DNA of 64,000 bases from CAZMYM01 sp964620325 (GTDB lineage: Bacteria; Bipolaricaulota; Bipolaricaulia; UBA7950; UBA9294): the NCBI GenBank assembly GCA_964620325.1, contig CAZUIM010000003.1, forward strand, positions 51,120-115,119, read 5' to 3'. The translations under genes and the position numbers were made by a program. The notes beneath the pieces were generated by a model. The model searched no databases and was not told where the DNA came from. It saw only the letters and a program-made list of their open reading frames with translations. Below, piece after piece: positions 33,017-41,092 of this stretch (positions are counted from its first letter, which is position 1; each line of letters begins with the position of its first letter).

Positions 33017-34028
33017 CTATCTGCGTGCGAGCAGCCGCGCGTTCACCGCGACGACGATCGTCGAGACGGACATCAGAGCCGCTCCGACGGCAGGCGAGAG
33101 AACGATCCTCCATGCACCCAGCGCCCCGGCGGCCAACGGGATGGCGAAGATGTTGTATCCGGCGGCCCACCAGAGGTTTTGGACCATCTTGCGGCGGGTC
33201 CGTCGTGCCAGCTCGAGAATCCCGAAGACGTCGCGCGGGCCGCCCGCGCCTCCCGGACCATGTTCACGACCTGGGAGAGATACGTCTCGCTGCCGGTCTT
33301 CCGAACCTCGACGGTGATTGCGGCGGCGCCGTTGACGGTTCCGCCGATCACTTCGTCGTCCGCGCTGCGCTCGACCGGAACGCTCTCGCCGATGACCATC
33401 GATTCATCGATGGACGTTCGCCCGTCGATGATCACTCCGTCGACGGGGATTCGCTCTCCGGGCCGAACCAGGACCCTGTCGGACGGCTGGAGCGCGCGCA
33501 GGGGGACGTCCTCGATGTCGTCGTTGATGGACCGATGCGCTTCGGCGGGAAGGAGCTCGACCAGTTCCTCCAGGGCGCCGGACGCGCCGAGAATCGATCG
33601 CATCTCGATCCAGTGTCCAAGGAGCATCACGTCGATCAACGTCGCCAGTTCCAAGAAGAAGACCGTTCCGGCGACGCCGAACGTGACCGCAGTCGAGTGG
33701 ACGTATGCAACGCTCGTCGCGAGGGCGATCAGCGTCATCATCCCCGGTTGGCGACGACGGAGCTCCCCGCTTGCGTTTCGGACGAACGGCCAGCCGCCGT
33801 AGATGACGATCAGGCTGGCCAGCGTGAACCGGACGTACGCGACCCAGGAAAGCTCCATTTCACTCCGAGGAGCTTCTGCACGATCGGAGCGAGCGCGAGG
33901 ATCGGGACGGTGAGAACGGCCGCAACAAGGAATCGCCGACGGAAGTCGCGCGCCATCGCCCGGTGATGTGACGATCCGCCGCCCCGGTCTCTCCTGGGCC
34001 CGCCGCTGTGCTGCGAAGCACGGTCCAT
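33017..34028 (-). pseudogene. Copper-type P1B ATPase with deleted catalytic core
   Basis: Read from 34028 (ATG after GAGGA) the N-terminus MDRASQHSGG, with FRRRFLVAAVLTVPILALAP, matches CopB-type copper ATPases. A frame break near 33855 leads to PGMMTLIALATSVAYVHST, TLIDVMLLGHWIEMRS and the actuator domain ALQPSDRVLVRPGERIPVDG. The TGES loop here reads VIGES, so the threonine is lost. At about 33237 the sequence jumps from NMVREARAAR straight to RDVFGILELARRTRRKMVQN and the last two helices, ending at 33017. The phosphorylation (DKTGT) and nucleotide-binding domains, some 300 residues, are gone. The product cannot be a working pump. Confidence 0.88.
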
Positions 34029-34054
34029 CTTTCGATTCCTCATCCGCGCCGAGA

Positions 34055-34816
34055 TCAGCGGGCCACGAGGCCCCCGTCGGCGACCATCGGGTGGCCGGTC
34101 ACGAACGAAGACCGAGGAGATGCTAGCCAGACGATGGCCGAGGCGATTTCGTCGGGGGTTCCCATCCGGCCGGCCGGTGCCATCTCAGCGTATGCGCGCT
34201 CCGTCTCAGGATCGCCGCGGGTGACGCGTTCGACCATCTCCGTGCGGATCACGCCCGGGCAGATCGCGTTGATCCGGATGCCGCGGTCGGCGTACTCGAG
34301 CGCGGCGGCTCGAGTGAGACCGACGACGCCGTGTTTCGATGCGACGTACGCCGGAAGATTGGCGAACCCGACGAGACCGGCGACCGATGACGTGTTGACG
34401 ATCGATCCCCCGTCTCCGCCGAGCATGGGCGGGATCTCGTGCTTCATGCAGAGCCACACGCCGGTCAGATTGATCGAGAGAACGCGCTCCCAGTTGCTCT
34501 CGGAGCACTCGGCCGTCTCGGCTTGCTCCCCCTCGATCCCGGCGTTGTTGATCGCCGCGTCGAGACGGCCGTACGCTGAGATGCATTCGGAGACCATCCG
34601 CTCGACATCGCCAGCGTCCGACACGTCAGTCCGCACGAAGCGAGCTTCCGTGCCCGCCTTCTCGAGTGCGGCGGCAACGGAGGTGCCGGCCTTCTCATCG
34701 ACGTCGGCCAACAACAGCCGGGCACCGTGTTCGGCGAACGATTCTGCGGCCGCCCGGCCGATTCCTGACGCTGCTCCCGTGATCAATACGACCTTTCCTT
34801 CGAGTCCGTAGTCCAT
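34055..34816 (-). CDS. Short-chain dehydrogenase/reductase, classical type
   Basis: A 253-residue NAD(P)-dependent oxidoreductase. The cofactor loop is LITGAASGIGRAA with ADVDEK after the second strand (acidic, favouring NAD over NADP). Then come NNAGIEGEQAE, the catalytic serine in VNTSSVAGLVG and the Y-x-x-x-K motif PAYVASKHGVVG. The end RSSFVTGHPMVADGG is standard for this class. The ATG at 34816 has GGAGGAACTGCAG before it; longer in-frame starts were rejected. The substrate is unknown. It is alone in its direction, followed by the broken copper ATPase. Confidence 0.88.
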   Translation of the reverse strand: MDYGLEGKVVLITGAASGIGRAAAESFAEHGARLLLADVDEKAGTSVAAALEKAGTEARFVRTDVSDAGDVERMVSECISAYGRLDAAINNAGIEGEQAETAECSESNWERVLSINLTGVWLCMKHEIPPMLGGDGGSIVNTSSVAGLVGFANLPAYVASKHGVVGLTRAAALEYADRGIRINAICPGVIRTEMVERVTRGDPETERAYAEMAPAGRMGTPDEIASAIVWLASPRSSFVTGHPMVADGGLVAR

Positions 34817-35132
34817 CTGCAGTTCCTCCTTCGTTGGCGGAGCGGGCTTACGCCGTTCCGTAGTCTGCGGGCGGCTCTCCGGCCGTCGATGCGCCGCCGG
34901 TGCTGCCCGCATCCATTGTATCGATCGAACGCCCGAGTTTGCATCGCCGGGGCCCAAGACGTCGTCTCCCCGAGGATGCATTCACCGTTCGAACTGCAGG
35001 CTGTGGGCGAGGAGGTGCTTCGGCGGCGCGGTCGGGACCACGATGTCGCGCGTTCCGCGACCATGACGGCGACGGCGCCAACTCGTGCCGCTCCCGACGG
35101 CTGCGCCCGGTACGACTCCGAGCGCAACGCGG
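34817..35132. other. Intergenic stretch without a recognised gene
   Basis: Both strands give only arginine-rich translations without family features. It carries the upstream region of the divergent SDR gene. Confidence 0.35.
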
Positions 35133-35162
35133 TTGACAGGCGGACGTGCGGTATCCTATGGT
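35133..35162 (+). promoter_or_regulatory. Candidate promoter for the PfkB/DUF72/LigD-phosphoesterase operon
   Basis: TTGACA (35133-35138) and TATGGT (35157-35162) with an 18-base spacer. The same -10 box and spacing recur at 44340-44369 ahead of the LigD ligase gene and at 49388-49417. Confidence 0.5.
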
Positions 35163-35351
35163 AAATGCTTGGAGGCACTTTCCGATCCCATCTTGACAAG
35201 GCTCGCTCCTCTCAATGCCGAGCGGCGACTCATCCTCGGCTTCCGTGTTGCTCTGCGACCCCCGACCGTTCGTTCCCGGGGCCCCGTCGAAGAGTGTGTC
35301 GGAGCGCCTGCCTGCGGGTCAGTTCCCGAAGCGGGGAAGGAGAGAAGAGAG

Positions 35352-35510
35352 ATGATCCAGGTCGAAGGAAAGACGAGGCTCGGCTCGACTTCGATCATCG
35401 ACAAGGCGCGTCGCCGCTTCGGGCCAGGAGGCCTCGGTCGCGAAGTCGAGGAGGAATCCGAAGGCCGCGCTTTGCCAGGGTCCGAATGGATCGGTCCGCA
35501 TGAGCGCGGA
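35352..35510 (+). pseudogene. Fragment of a small conserved hypothetical protein
   Basis: After AAGGAG an ATG opens MIQVEGKTRLGSTSIIDKAR and continues RRFGPGGLGREVEEESEG, which looks like the start of a small alpha/beta protein. It then runs into low-quality, arginine-rich sequence in the same frame. I cannot assign a family with certainty. It probably is the N-terminal remnant of a gene of about 80 codons that once preceded the PfkB gene in the operon. Confidence 0.3.
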
Positions 35511-35550
35511 AAGGATGGTGGGGAATGCGAAACCGGAAGAAGGGGCGGCG

Positions 35551-36534
35551 ATGACGGCCGAAGACGGTCGGGTCCTGACGTTGACGATGAACCCATCGCT
35601 CGACAAGAGCAGCGAGACCGACCGGGTCAACCCGGGGCGGAAGCTGCGCTGTGGGCCGATCATGCGAGAGCCCGGGGGAGGCGGGATCAACGTCGCCCGG
35701 GTCCTTGAGCGACTCGGACAGCCGACCACGGCAGTCTACGTCTACGGTGGGGCGACGGGCGACGAGCTGGCGGAGCTGTTGGGCGACGAGCAGGTCCGGC
35801 AGTGTGCGATCCGGATCGGAGCGCCGATCCGGGAGAGCCTGATGGTGATGGAATCCGGGTCCGATCAGCAGTATCGGTTCTCGTTCCCCGGGCCGGAGCT
35901 GCCCGGGGCGGACGTGAAGCGATGCGTCGACGCGATGGTCGACTTGGCCACCGGGAGCCGGCTGATCGTCCTCAGTGGGAGTCTCCCGCCCGGGGTGTCG
36001 TCGGGCTTCTACCGGGAGATGGCCGGCACGCTCGGTCGGGGGGGACGACGGATCATCGTCGACAGCCACGGCGCTGCACTGAAGGAAGCCCTGAGCGAGC
36101 CTGTCTTCCTGATCAAACCGAATCTTGGCGAGTTCGAGGATCTGGTCGGCGAGTCGCTTCCGAACGATGATGCCATCGAGCGAGCAACACGTCGTCTGAT
36201 CGAGGAGACGGCCGTAGAGCACATCGTTGTCTCGCTCGGCGCCGGCGGAGTGGCCCTCGCGTGGGAGGATCGATTCGAGCGCATCCCGTCCCCCACGGTC
36301 CAGATCCGGAGCCGCATCGGGGCGGGCGACAGCGCGGTCGGCGGGATCGTCTACGGACTGGCGAAGGGAATGAGCGTCTACGACGCTGCGCAGGTCGGCG
36401 TGGCGGCCGGCGCGGCCGCGGTGATGAGTCCCGGAAGCCAACTCTGTCGCCGCGGCGACGTCGAGCGATTGTTCGAAGGACTGACCGGGCGATCGCTCGA
36501 GACGGGGCGGGCATCCTCCGAGGATCGATCGTGA
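35551..36534 (+). CDS. PfkB-family sugar kinase (6-phosphofructokinase II/1-phosphofructokinase type)
   Basis: A 327-residue ribokinase-fold kinase. Beginning TLTMNPSLDKSSETDRVNPG, it carries the first PfkB signature around GGGGINVARVLERLG and the catalytic loop IGAGDSAVGGIVYGLAKG (G-A-G-D). RLIVLSGSLPPGVSSGFY is the phosphofructokinase-type middle motif. It probably transfers phosphate from ATP to fructose 6-phosphate or a similar sugar phosphate in the cytoplasm. I chose the ATG at 35551 because homology begins within ten residues; the ribosome site (GAAGGGG) is only fair. It overlaps the DUF72 gene as GTGA. Confidence 0.85.
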   Translation: MTAEDGRVLTLTMNPSLDKSSETDRVNPGRKLRCGPIMREPGGGGINVARVLERLGQPTTAVYVYGGATGDELAELLGDEQVRQCAIRIGAPIRESLMVMESGSDQQYRFSFPGPELPGADVKRCVDAMVDLATGSRLIVLSGSLPPGVSSGFYREMAGTLGRGGRRIIVDSHGAALKEALSEPVFLIKPNLGEFEDLVGESLPNDDAIERATRRLIEETAVEHIVVSLGAGGVALAWEDRFERIPSPTVQIRSRIGAGDSAVGGIVYGLAKGMSVYDAAQVGVAAGAAAVMSPGSQLCRRGDVERLFEGLTGRSLETGRASSEDRS

Positions 36535-37265
36535 CACGGGGAACGATTCGGATCGGGACGTCGGGGTGGCAGTACGAGCACTGGACGGGCGCGTTCTACC
36601 CTGAGAAGCTCGCCAAGGACGAGCGGCTCGAGTACTACGCGGAACGGCTCCCGTGCGTCGAGATCAACAACACCTTCTACGGGACGCCCGAGCCGGCGAC
36701 GTTCGATGCGTGGCGGTCGGCCGTGCCCGAAGGGTTTGTGTTCGCCGTCAAGGCGAGCGGGTACATCACCCATCGCAAGAAGTTGAAGGACCCGAACGAC
36801 GCGGTGCCTCCGTTCTACGACGCCGTTGATCGTCTCGGCGACAGGTTGGGTCCGATCCTGTACCAGCTTCCACCTCGGTGGAGCGTGAACCTCGAACGCC
36901 TGGAATCGTTCTTGAACTCGCTTCCGGATCCCGCCCAGACCGCGTTCGAGTTCCGCGATCGGTCGTGGATCGTCGATGGCGTCAGAACGATGCTGGCACG
37001 ATTCGGCGCCGCCTTCTGCATCTATCACTTGGCCGGTTTCCGGTCGCCGGGATGGGTGACGTCCGATTCGCTCGTCTACGTTCGCCTCCATGGGCCCGGC
37101 GATGCGTACGAAGGGAATTACGATCGGCGGAGCCTGGCGGAATGGCGCGATCGGATCGAGCGGTGGGCGGACGAGGGACGTGCGGTGTTCGTCTTCTTCG
37201 ACAACGATCAATCGGGACACGCTGCGGAGAACGCGCTGCAGCTGACAGAGATGGTGCGGGGCTGA
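36531..37265 (+). CDS. DUF72 family protein
   Basis: A 244-residue TIM-barrel protein of a very common but functionally undefined family. The start IRIGTSGWQYEHWTGAFYPE is diagnostic, followed by VEINNTFYGTPEPATFDAW, ILYQLPPRWSVNLERLESFL, AFEFRDRSWI and VFFDNDQSGHAAENAL. The GTG start at 36531 overlaps the PfkB stop. The family has been linked to endonuclease V-like or nuclease roles only tentatively. Its place ahead of a LigD phosphoesterase gene is compatible with DNA repair but is not proof. Confidence 0.9.
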   Translation: MTRGTIRIGTSGWQYEHWTGAFYPEKLAKDERLEYYAERLPCVEINNTFYGTPEPATFDAWRSAVPEGFVFAVKASGYITHRKKLKDPNDAVPPFYDAVDRLGDRLGPILYQLPPRWSVNLERLESFLNSLPDPAQTAFEFRDRSWIVDGVRTMLARFGAAFCIYHLAGFRSPGWVTSDSLVYVRLHGPGDAYEGNYDRRSLAEWRDRIERWADEGRAVFVFFDNDQSGHAAENALQLTEMVRG

Positions 37266-37286
37266 GGGAAGGTCGAGCCGTCGGAA

Positions 37287-37904
37287 ATGGAGGCGACGAT
37301 GCGGAACGAGAGCGGACTACATGCGTATCGGGAGAAGCGCGACTTCCGAGAGTCCTCCGAGCCGTCCGGAAAGGAGATGGCGTCCGGAGGGCTGCCGCAC
37401 TTCGTGATCCAGAAGCACGACGCGTCCACCCTTCACTACGATCTTCGGTTGGAGATCGACGGCGTCTTGAAGTCGTGGAGCGTCCCCAAAGGCCCATCGG
37501 CCGATCCACGGGAGCGACGGTTGGCGATCCAGACCGAGGATCATCCGATCGAGTACGCTGAGTTCGAGGGAACGATTCCCGAAGGGGAGTACGGCGCCGG
37601 GACGGTCTTGGTCTGGGATCGAGGGAGGTTTCGCAACCTGCGGGCCGGAAACCACGCAGACGATGAAGCATCCTTGGCCGATTCCTTTGAAGAAGGGAAG
37701 ATCGAAGTCTGGCTGGAGGGAGAGAAGCTGGAGGGCGGGTTCGCATTGATCCGTACCGGCGAGCCGGAGACGACGCGGTGGCTCCTCGTCAAGATGGACG
37801 ACGAGGGCGCGGACGCACGACGGAACCCCACCAGCACCGAGCCGGCCTCCGTGCTGTCGGGGCGGACGCTGAAGGAGATCGCCGAATCCGAGTCTGCGAG
37901 CTAG
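37287..37904 (+). CDS. LigD-type 3'-phosphoesterase, stand-alone
   Basis: A 205-residue end-cleaning nuclease equal to the PE domain of bacterial LigD. Key phrases: HFVIQKHDASTLHYDLRLEI (catalytic histidine and aspartate in H-Y-D), VLKSWSVPKGPS, AIQTEDHPIEYAEFEGTIPE and GEYGAGTVLVWDRGRF. It removes 3' phosphates and ribonucleotides at DNA ends before ligation. The start could be 37287 or 37299. The ligase and polymerase domains that it is fused to in many bacteria are encoded separately at 44459-46392. No Ku gene lies in the window. Confidence 0.92.
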   Translation: MEATMRNESGLHAYREKRDFRESSEPSGKEMASGGLPHFVIQKHDASTLHYDLRLEIDGVLKSWSVPKGPSADPRERRLAIQTEDHPIEYAEFEGTIPEGEYGAGTVLVWDRGRFRNLRAGNHADDEASLADSFEEGKIEVWLEGEKLEGGFALIRTGEPETTRWLLVKMDDEGADARRNPTSTEPASVLSGRTLKEIAESESAS

Positions 37905-38080
37905 CGGGATGTGAAGCATCTCGTTGAGCCGGCTCGGCCCTGTCGGAGCGAGGATTCACGGCCTTGCGGGGCAATCTCTCTCGACGTCGAAATCGTGTTC
38001 GCGCTGATCCGATCGCCGAGTCTCCCGGAAGTGATCGAGTGGAAGCACGATCGAAACGCGACGTTGCGTCTGCGATCCGA

Positions 38081-38521
38081 TCACTCGAGCGTCGCCTCGA
38101 GCTCGATCTCGAGTCCTCCGCGCAACGCTGTCGAGACCGGGCATTCCGCCTCGGCCTGTTCTGCGATCTCTAGGAACGTGCCCCGTTCGATCCCCGGGAC
38201 GCGGGCTCGGGTCTGCAAGGTCATCTTGGTGATTCGGAATCCCCCTTGCGGTTGGGGCGAGAGCGTGCAGACTGCACGGGTCTGAATCCGCTCGGGCCGA
38301 TGTTGTCTTCGGTCCAGGGCGTTCGCCAACGCCATGTTGTAACAGCCGGCGTGAGCGCCGGCGATCAGCTCCTCAGGGTTGGTGCCCGACGCGTCGGCGA
38401 AACGGGTCCCAAAGCTGTATTCTTCGCCTTCGAGCGCGCCGCTTTCGGTGGAGATGCTGCCGGTTCCATCTTGCAGGGTCCCCATCCACGCCGCTTCGGC
38501 CGTCCGCTGAATGTCTGCCAT
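38081..38521 (-). CDS. osmC: OsmC-family peroxide-detoxifying protein
   Basis: A 146-residue thiol peroxidase of the OsmC branch. Family landmarks: AEAAWMGTLQDGTGSISTES, FADASGTNPEELIAGAHAGC with the first redox cysteine, and the second cysteine in AEAECPVSTALRG. OsmC reduces organic hydroperoxides using lipoyl or small thiols. The ATG at 38521 has AAAGGAG upstream; an extended start at 38581 is less likely. A divergent pair of promoter-like sequences lies upstream, next to the relic superoxide reductase gene, so this was an oxidative-stress locus. Confidence 0.92.
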   Translation of the reverse strand: MADIQRTAEAAWMGTLQDGTGSISTESGALEGEEYSFGTRFADASGTNPEELIAGAHAGCYNMALANALDRRQHRPERIQTRAVCTLSPQPQGGFRITKMTLQTRARVPGIERGTFLEIAEQAEAECPVSTALRGGLEIELEATLE

Positions 38522-38681
38522 CGCATGCTCCTTTCCGATTCCTGTACCGACGTGATGGAGAACGCAGTCGCTGATCGCCAATCGATTCCCGCATCACCGG
38601 GAGGCGGCGTCGAGCACGTTTGCCACACGGAGCACCGAACAGCGACTCCTCTGTCCCGTCGGAACGCGCAGAGCGCGACCG

Positions 38682-38711
38682 AGGCTAGGGGACGCGGGCC
38701 GTGGTTGTCAA
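38682..38711 (-). promoter_or_regulatory. Candidate promoter of osmC
   Basis: On the minus strand TTGACA (38706-38711) and TAGCCT (38682-38687) with an 18-base spacer, about 160 bases before the osmC start. It overlaps back-to-back with the plus-strand promoter at 38730. Confidence 0.45.
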
Positions 38712-38729
38712 GCGACCGCCCGGAGCCGG

Positions 38730-38758
38730 TTGACAACTCTCTGATCGATCCCTATGCT
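38730..38758 (+). promoter_or_regulatory. Candidate promoter directed at the relic superoxide reductase gene
   Basis: TTGACA (38730-38735) and TATGCT (38753-38758) separated by 17 bases. The 255 bases between it and the relic start at 39014 hold no recognisable gene. Confidence 0.5.
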
Positions 38759-39013
38759 GAGCCGGATTCTTCTCAACGAACCGTTCTTGAGCCGATTTCT
38801 CCTCCGCTTGCCTGTGGGGAGTTCCTCGCAAAGCGTCTTCGATGGATTCGTGTCGGATGGGTCCGGTACCGACGCGCTCAAGACAGAATCGGCCGCTCTC
38901 GACAGATGGATACGGGGCCGCCTCGCGAGAGGAAGATGTTACGCCGGTGCCGGGGAGGACGAGGAAGGTGAACAGCGACGTTCGAAGGATCCGCGGCAGA
39001 GAAAGGAGTCCAG

Positions 39014-39440
39014 ATGAGCATCCGAGACAGAATACAGCATGCGGATTGGCGGGCGGAAAAAGCACGTCCCGGTGATCGACCGTCCGGACCGGACGACGAA
39101 GGACGAGTTCGGCGGCGTCACAGTCACACTCGGAAGGGCCGTCGTGCATCCGAACGCGACGGAGTATCACATCCGTTGGATCGGAGTCTAGTTCGATTCC
39201 GACGATGACAGGTTCGTTCACGATCTCGGCTCGTTCGCGTTCAATGCGCACGGGGAGTCGGCGCAGGGCGCCAACGAGGGATCGGTGCACACACATCACG
39301 AGGCGTCGTTCTCGTTCAAGACGACCTCGCCCGGCACGGACACGGCGGTGGCGTACTGCAGCATGCACGGTCTGTGGGAGGCGAGCGAGCGGATCGAACT
39401 GAACCAGCCAAGCCGGCCGTTTCGCGAAATGAGCTGCTGA
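39014..39440 (+). pseudogene. Class II superoxide reductase (neelaredoxin-type), inactivated
   Basis: The start MSIRDRIQHADWRAEK matches the family. After an A-rich run (GAAAAAG) near 39060 the frame shifts by one and continues KHVPVIDRPDRTTKDEFGG, VVHPNATEYHIRWIGV, then a TAG at 39189-39191 where a tyrosine is usual, and resumes FDSDDRFVHDLGSFAFNAHG, YCSMHGLWEASERIEL to 39440. The iron ligands (His of EKHVP, the H-x5-H of HPNATEYH, and C-x-x-H of CSMHG) are all still readable. Intact enzymes reduce superoxide to peroxide in anaerobes. One frameshift and one stop make it a recent pseudogene. Confidence 0.87.
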
Positions 39441-39455
39441 AGGAGGCAATGCGCG

Positions 39456-40241
39456 ATGCCGGAGCTTCCCGATGTCGAGATTGAGCGCCGCTACTTGGAG
39501 GCGACGTCGCTGCATCGTCCGATTGCGCGAGTACGCGTGTTCGACGATCAGGTGCTCGACAGTGACACGCCGGCGATGCTCGGGCGCCGGCTCCATGCGC
39601 GTCGATTCGAATCGGCCGATCGGCACGGCAAGTGGCTGGTGGCAGCGCTCGACGAAGGAGGAGCGGTGGTATTCCACTTCGGGATGACCGGGCGACTGAA
39701 GGGCCATCGAGCGCCGTCGGCTCCGCCCGAGCACGCGCAGGTACGGTTCCGATTCCGCGACGGAGGAGCGCTCGACTACATTGCACCACGGAAGCTGGGC
39801 ATCGTGAGAACAGCCGACTCGCTCGGCGAGGTCATCACTCAGGAATCGCTCGGGCCGGACGCGCGCGGAGTCTCGTTCGAGGAGTTCCGGGAGCGGATGG
39901 GCTCGAAGAGGGGCACGATCAAAGGTGCGTTGACTGACCAGACGGCGATTGCCGGACTGGGCAACGTCTATGCCGACGAGATCCTGTTCCAATCGAGAAT
40001 CCATCCGCGAACCTCCGCGTCACGTCTGTCGAGCGAGCAATTGCGGAGACTGTTCGGCGCGTTGCACGAGGTCCTCGACACTGCGATCGGCGTCCGTGCC
40101 AATCCCGACGCGATGCCGGACGCCTACTTGCTCCCACGGCGCGCTCCGGGTGAGGCGTGCCCGCGCTGCGCGGGCGCAGTCGTGCCGTTCAAGCTCGGGG
40201 GACGAAGAGGCTATTACTGTCCGCGATGCCAGCGGCGATGA
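39456..40241 (+). CDS. Fpg/MutM-family DNA glycosylase
   Basis: A 261-residue base-excision repair enzyme. The mature N-terminal Pro2-Glu3 catalytic pair is present (MPELPDVEIE). The zinc finger at the C-terminus has the C-x2-C...C-x2-C pattern in CPRCAGAVVPFK and YYCPRC. Also seen are the HGKWL loop and the helix-two-turn-helix region TIKGALTDQTAIAGLGNVYA. It should remove oxidised or fragmented bases such as 8-oxoguanine and cut the strand by beta-elimination. The asp in PELPDVE (usually Glu) places it in a divergent branch. AGGAGG lies before the ATG. Confidence 0.92.
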   Translation: MPELPDVEIERRYLEATSLHRPIARVRVFDDQVLDSDTPAMLGRRLHARRFESADRHGKWLVAALDEGGAVVFHFGMTGRLKGHRAPSAPPEHAQVRFRFRDGGALDYIAPRKLGIVRTADSLGEVITQESLGPDARGVSFEEFRERMGSKRGTIKGALTDQTAIAGLGNVYADEILFQSRIHPRTSASRLSSEQLRRLFGALHEVLDTAIGVRANPDAMPDAYLLPRRAPGEACPRCAGAVVPFKLGGRRGYYCPRCQRR

Positions 40242-40274
40242 GCGCGCGCATCGAGGCAGCCAGGAAGGAGACAC

Positions 40275-40460
40275 ATGCGCATTCAAGACGAGAAGCGGAT
40301 CGGGCCGGGCGACGATCTCGGTCTGGTCGTTCGCTGGAAGGTCGAGGAGGAATCGGTCGATCTGCTCACAAGTCAAGATCTCACCGTCACACTGGAGCCG
40401 GACGATCTCGCCGCCGTGCGTGCGGCCCTGGGCGAGATGGATCGACGCGGGGAGCCATGA
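40275..40460 (+). CDS. Small hypothetical protein
   Basis: A 61-residue acidic protein, MRIQDEKRIGPGDDLGLVVR to the C-terminal AAVRAALGEMDRRGEP. The strong AAGGAG seven bases before the ATG and the close spacing after the glycosylase gene (33 bases) support translation. No membrane segment, cysteine or known motif is seen. A function cannot be assigned. Confidence 0.5.
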   Translation: MRIQDEKRIGPGDDLGLVVRWKVEEESVDLLTSQDLTVTLEPDDLAAVRAALGEMDRRGEP

Positions 40461-40571
40461 GCCGTGGAATGAGCCGCCCGTCATGGCTGGTCGGTCGTCG
40501 AAGAAGAGGCGATGTCTCCGGACGGTTCGCGGGGCATGGACCCACATCGTACGAACCTCAGGGGAGAGCGA

Positions 40572-40890
40572 ATGGACACGGAAGTGAACGTACGAGTCAA
40601 TGGATTCGGACGGATCGGTCGACTCGTCTTTCGAATGGCCATGGAGTCGCCGGACATTCGCGTCGTCAGAATTCGTGACGACGATCCACGCCTCCACCAG
40701 CCCCCAAGCGTTGGTCGACGGGCCGAGCAAGGAATGGCATCGAGGACCTGCCGCGGCGCTGATCGATGCACCGTCGACGAGGGTCCTCGGCCCACGCGCC
40801 GCGAAGGCTCTGACTTGGGACGACAATGAATGGGCGTATGCGCGTCGGGTCGTCGCATTGGCGGCGCGAATCGGAGCCGAGTGGACCGCG
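40572..40890 (+). pseudogene. Collapsed glyceraldehyde 3-phosphate dehydrogenase gene
   Basis: Three separate parts of GAPDH are joined with the intervening parts missing. First comes VNVRVNGFGRIGRLVFRMAM, the NAD-binding start, from the ATG at 40572. Then in another frame TTIHASTSPQALVDGPSKEW with HRGPAAALI, which in the intact enzyme follows the catalytic cysteine. Then STRVLGPRAAKALTWDDNEW and AYARRVVALAARIG, the C-terminal helix. The catalytic Ser-Cys-Thr-Thr-Asn segment and about two thirds of the protein are gone. At least two internal deletions are needed. No functional product is possible. Confidence 0.82.
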
Positions 40891-41092
40891 ACGAAGCGGG
40901 AGATCGATCGTCATCGGCTCCGAACGGACCGCATGTCCGGACAGGTTCTGAGCCTCTTCTGGAGCGGTTGCAGCGTGATACCCGAGCGGCCGCTCTCCGG
41001 TGCACGATGCGTTGCCGCGGAGGGGGGGGAGCGGTAGACTCGGATCGGTCGATTCGGCTCTCTGTGCGAGCAGGGAGAGGAAGGGCGGTGGG

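Noticed and set aside
19501..39191. Recoding of TAG as an amino acid
   Set aside because: Two genes carry in-frame TAG codons, but both also have frameshifts. TAG ends several intact genes in the window (for example at 16430, 23249 and 23954).
38685..40004. A 439-codon open frame on the minus strand
   Set aside because: It lies opposite the superoxide reductase relic and the Fpg-like gene, whose plus-strand translations have clear families. The minus translation is arginine rich without motifs.
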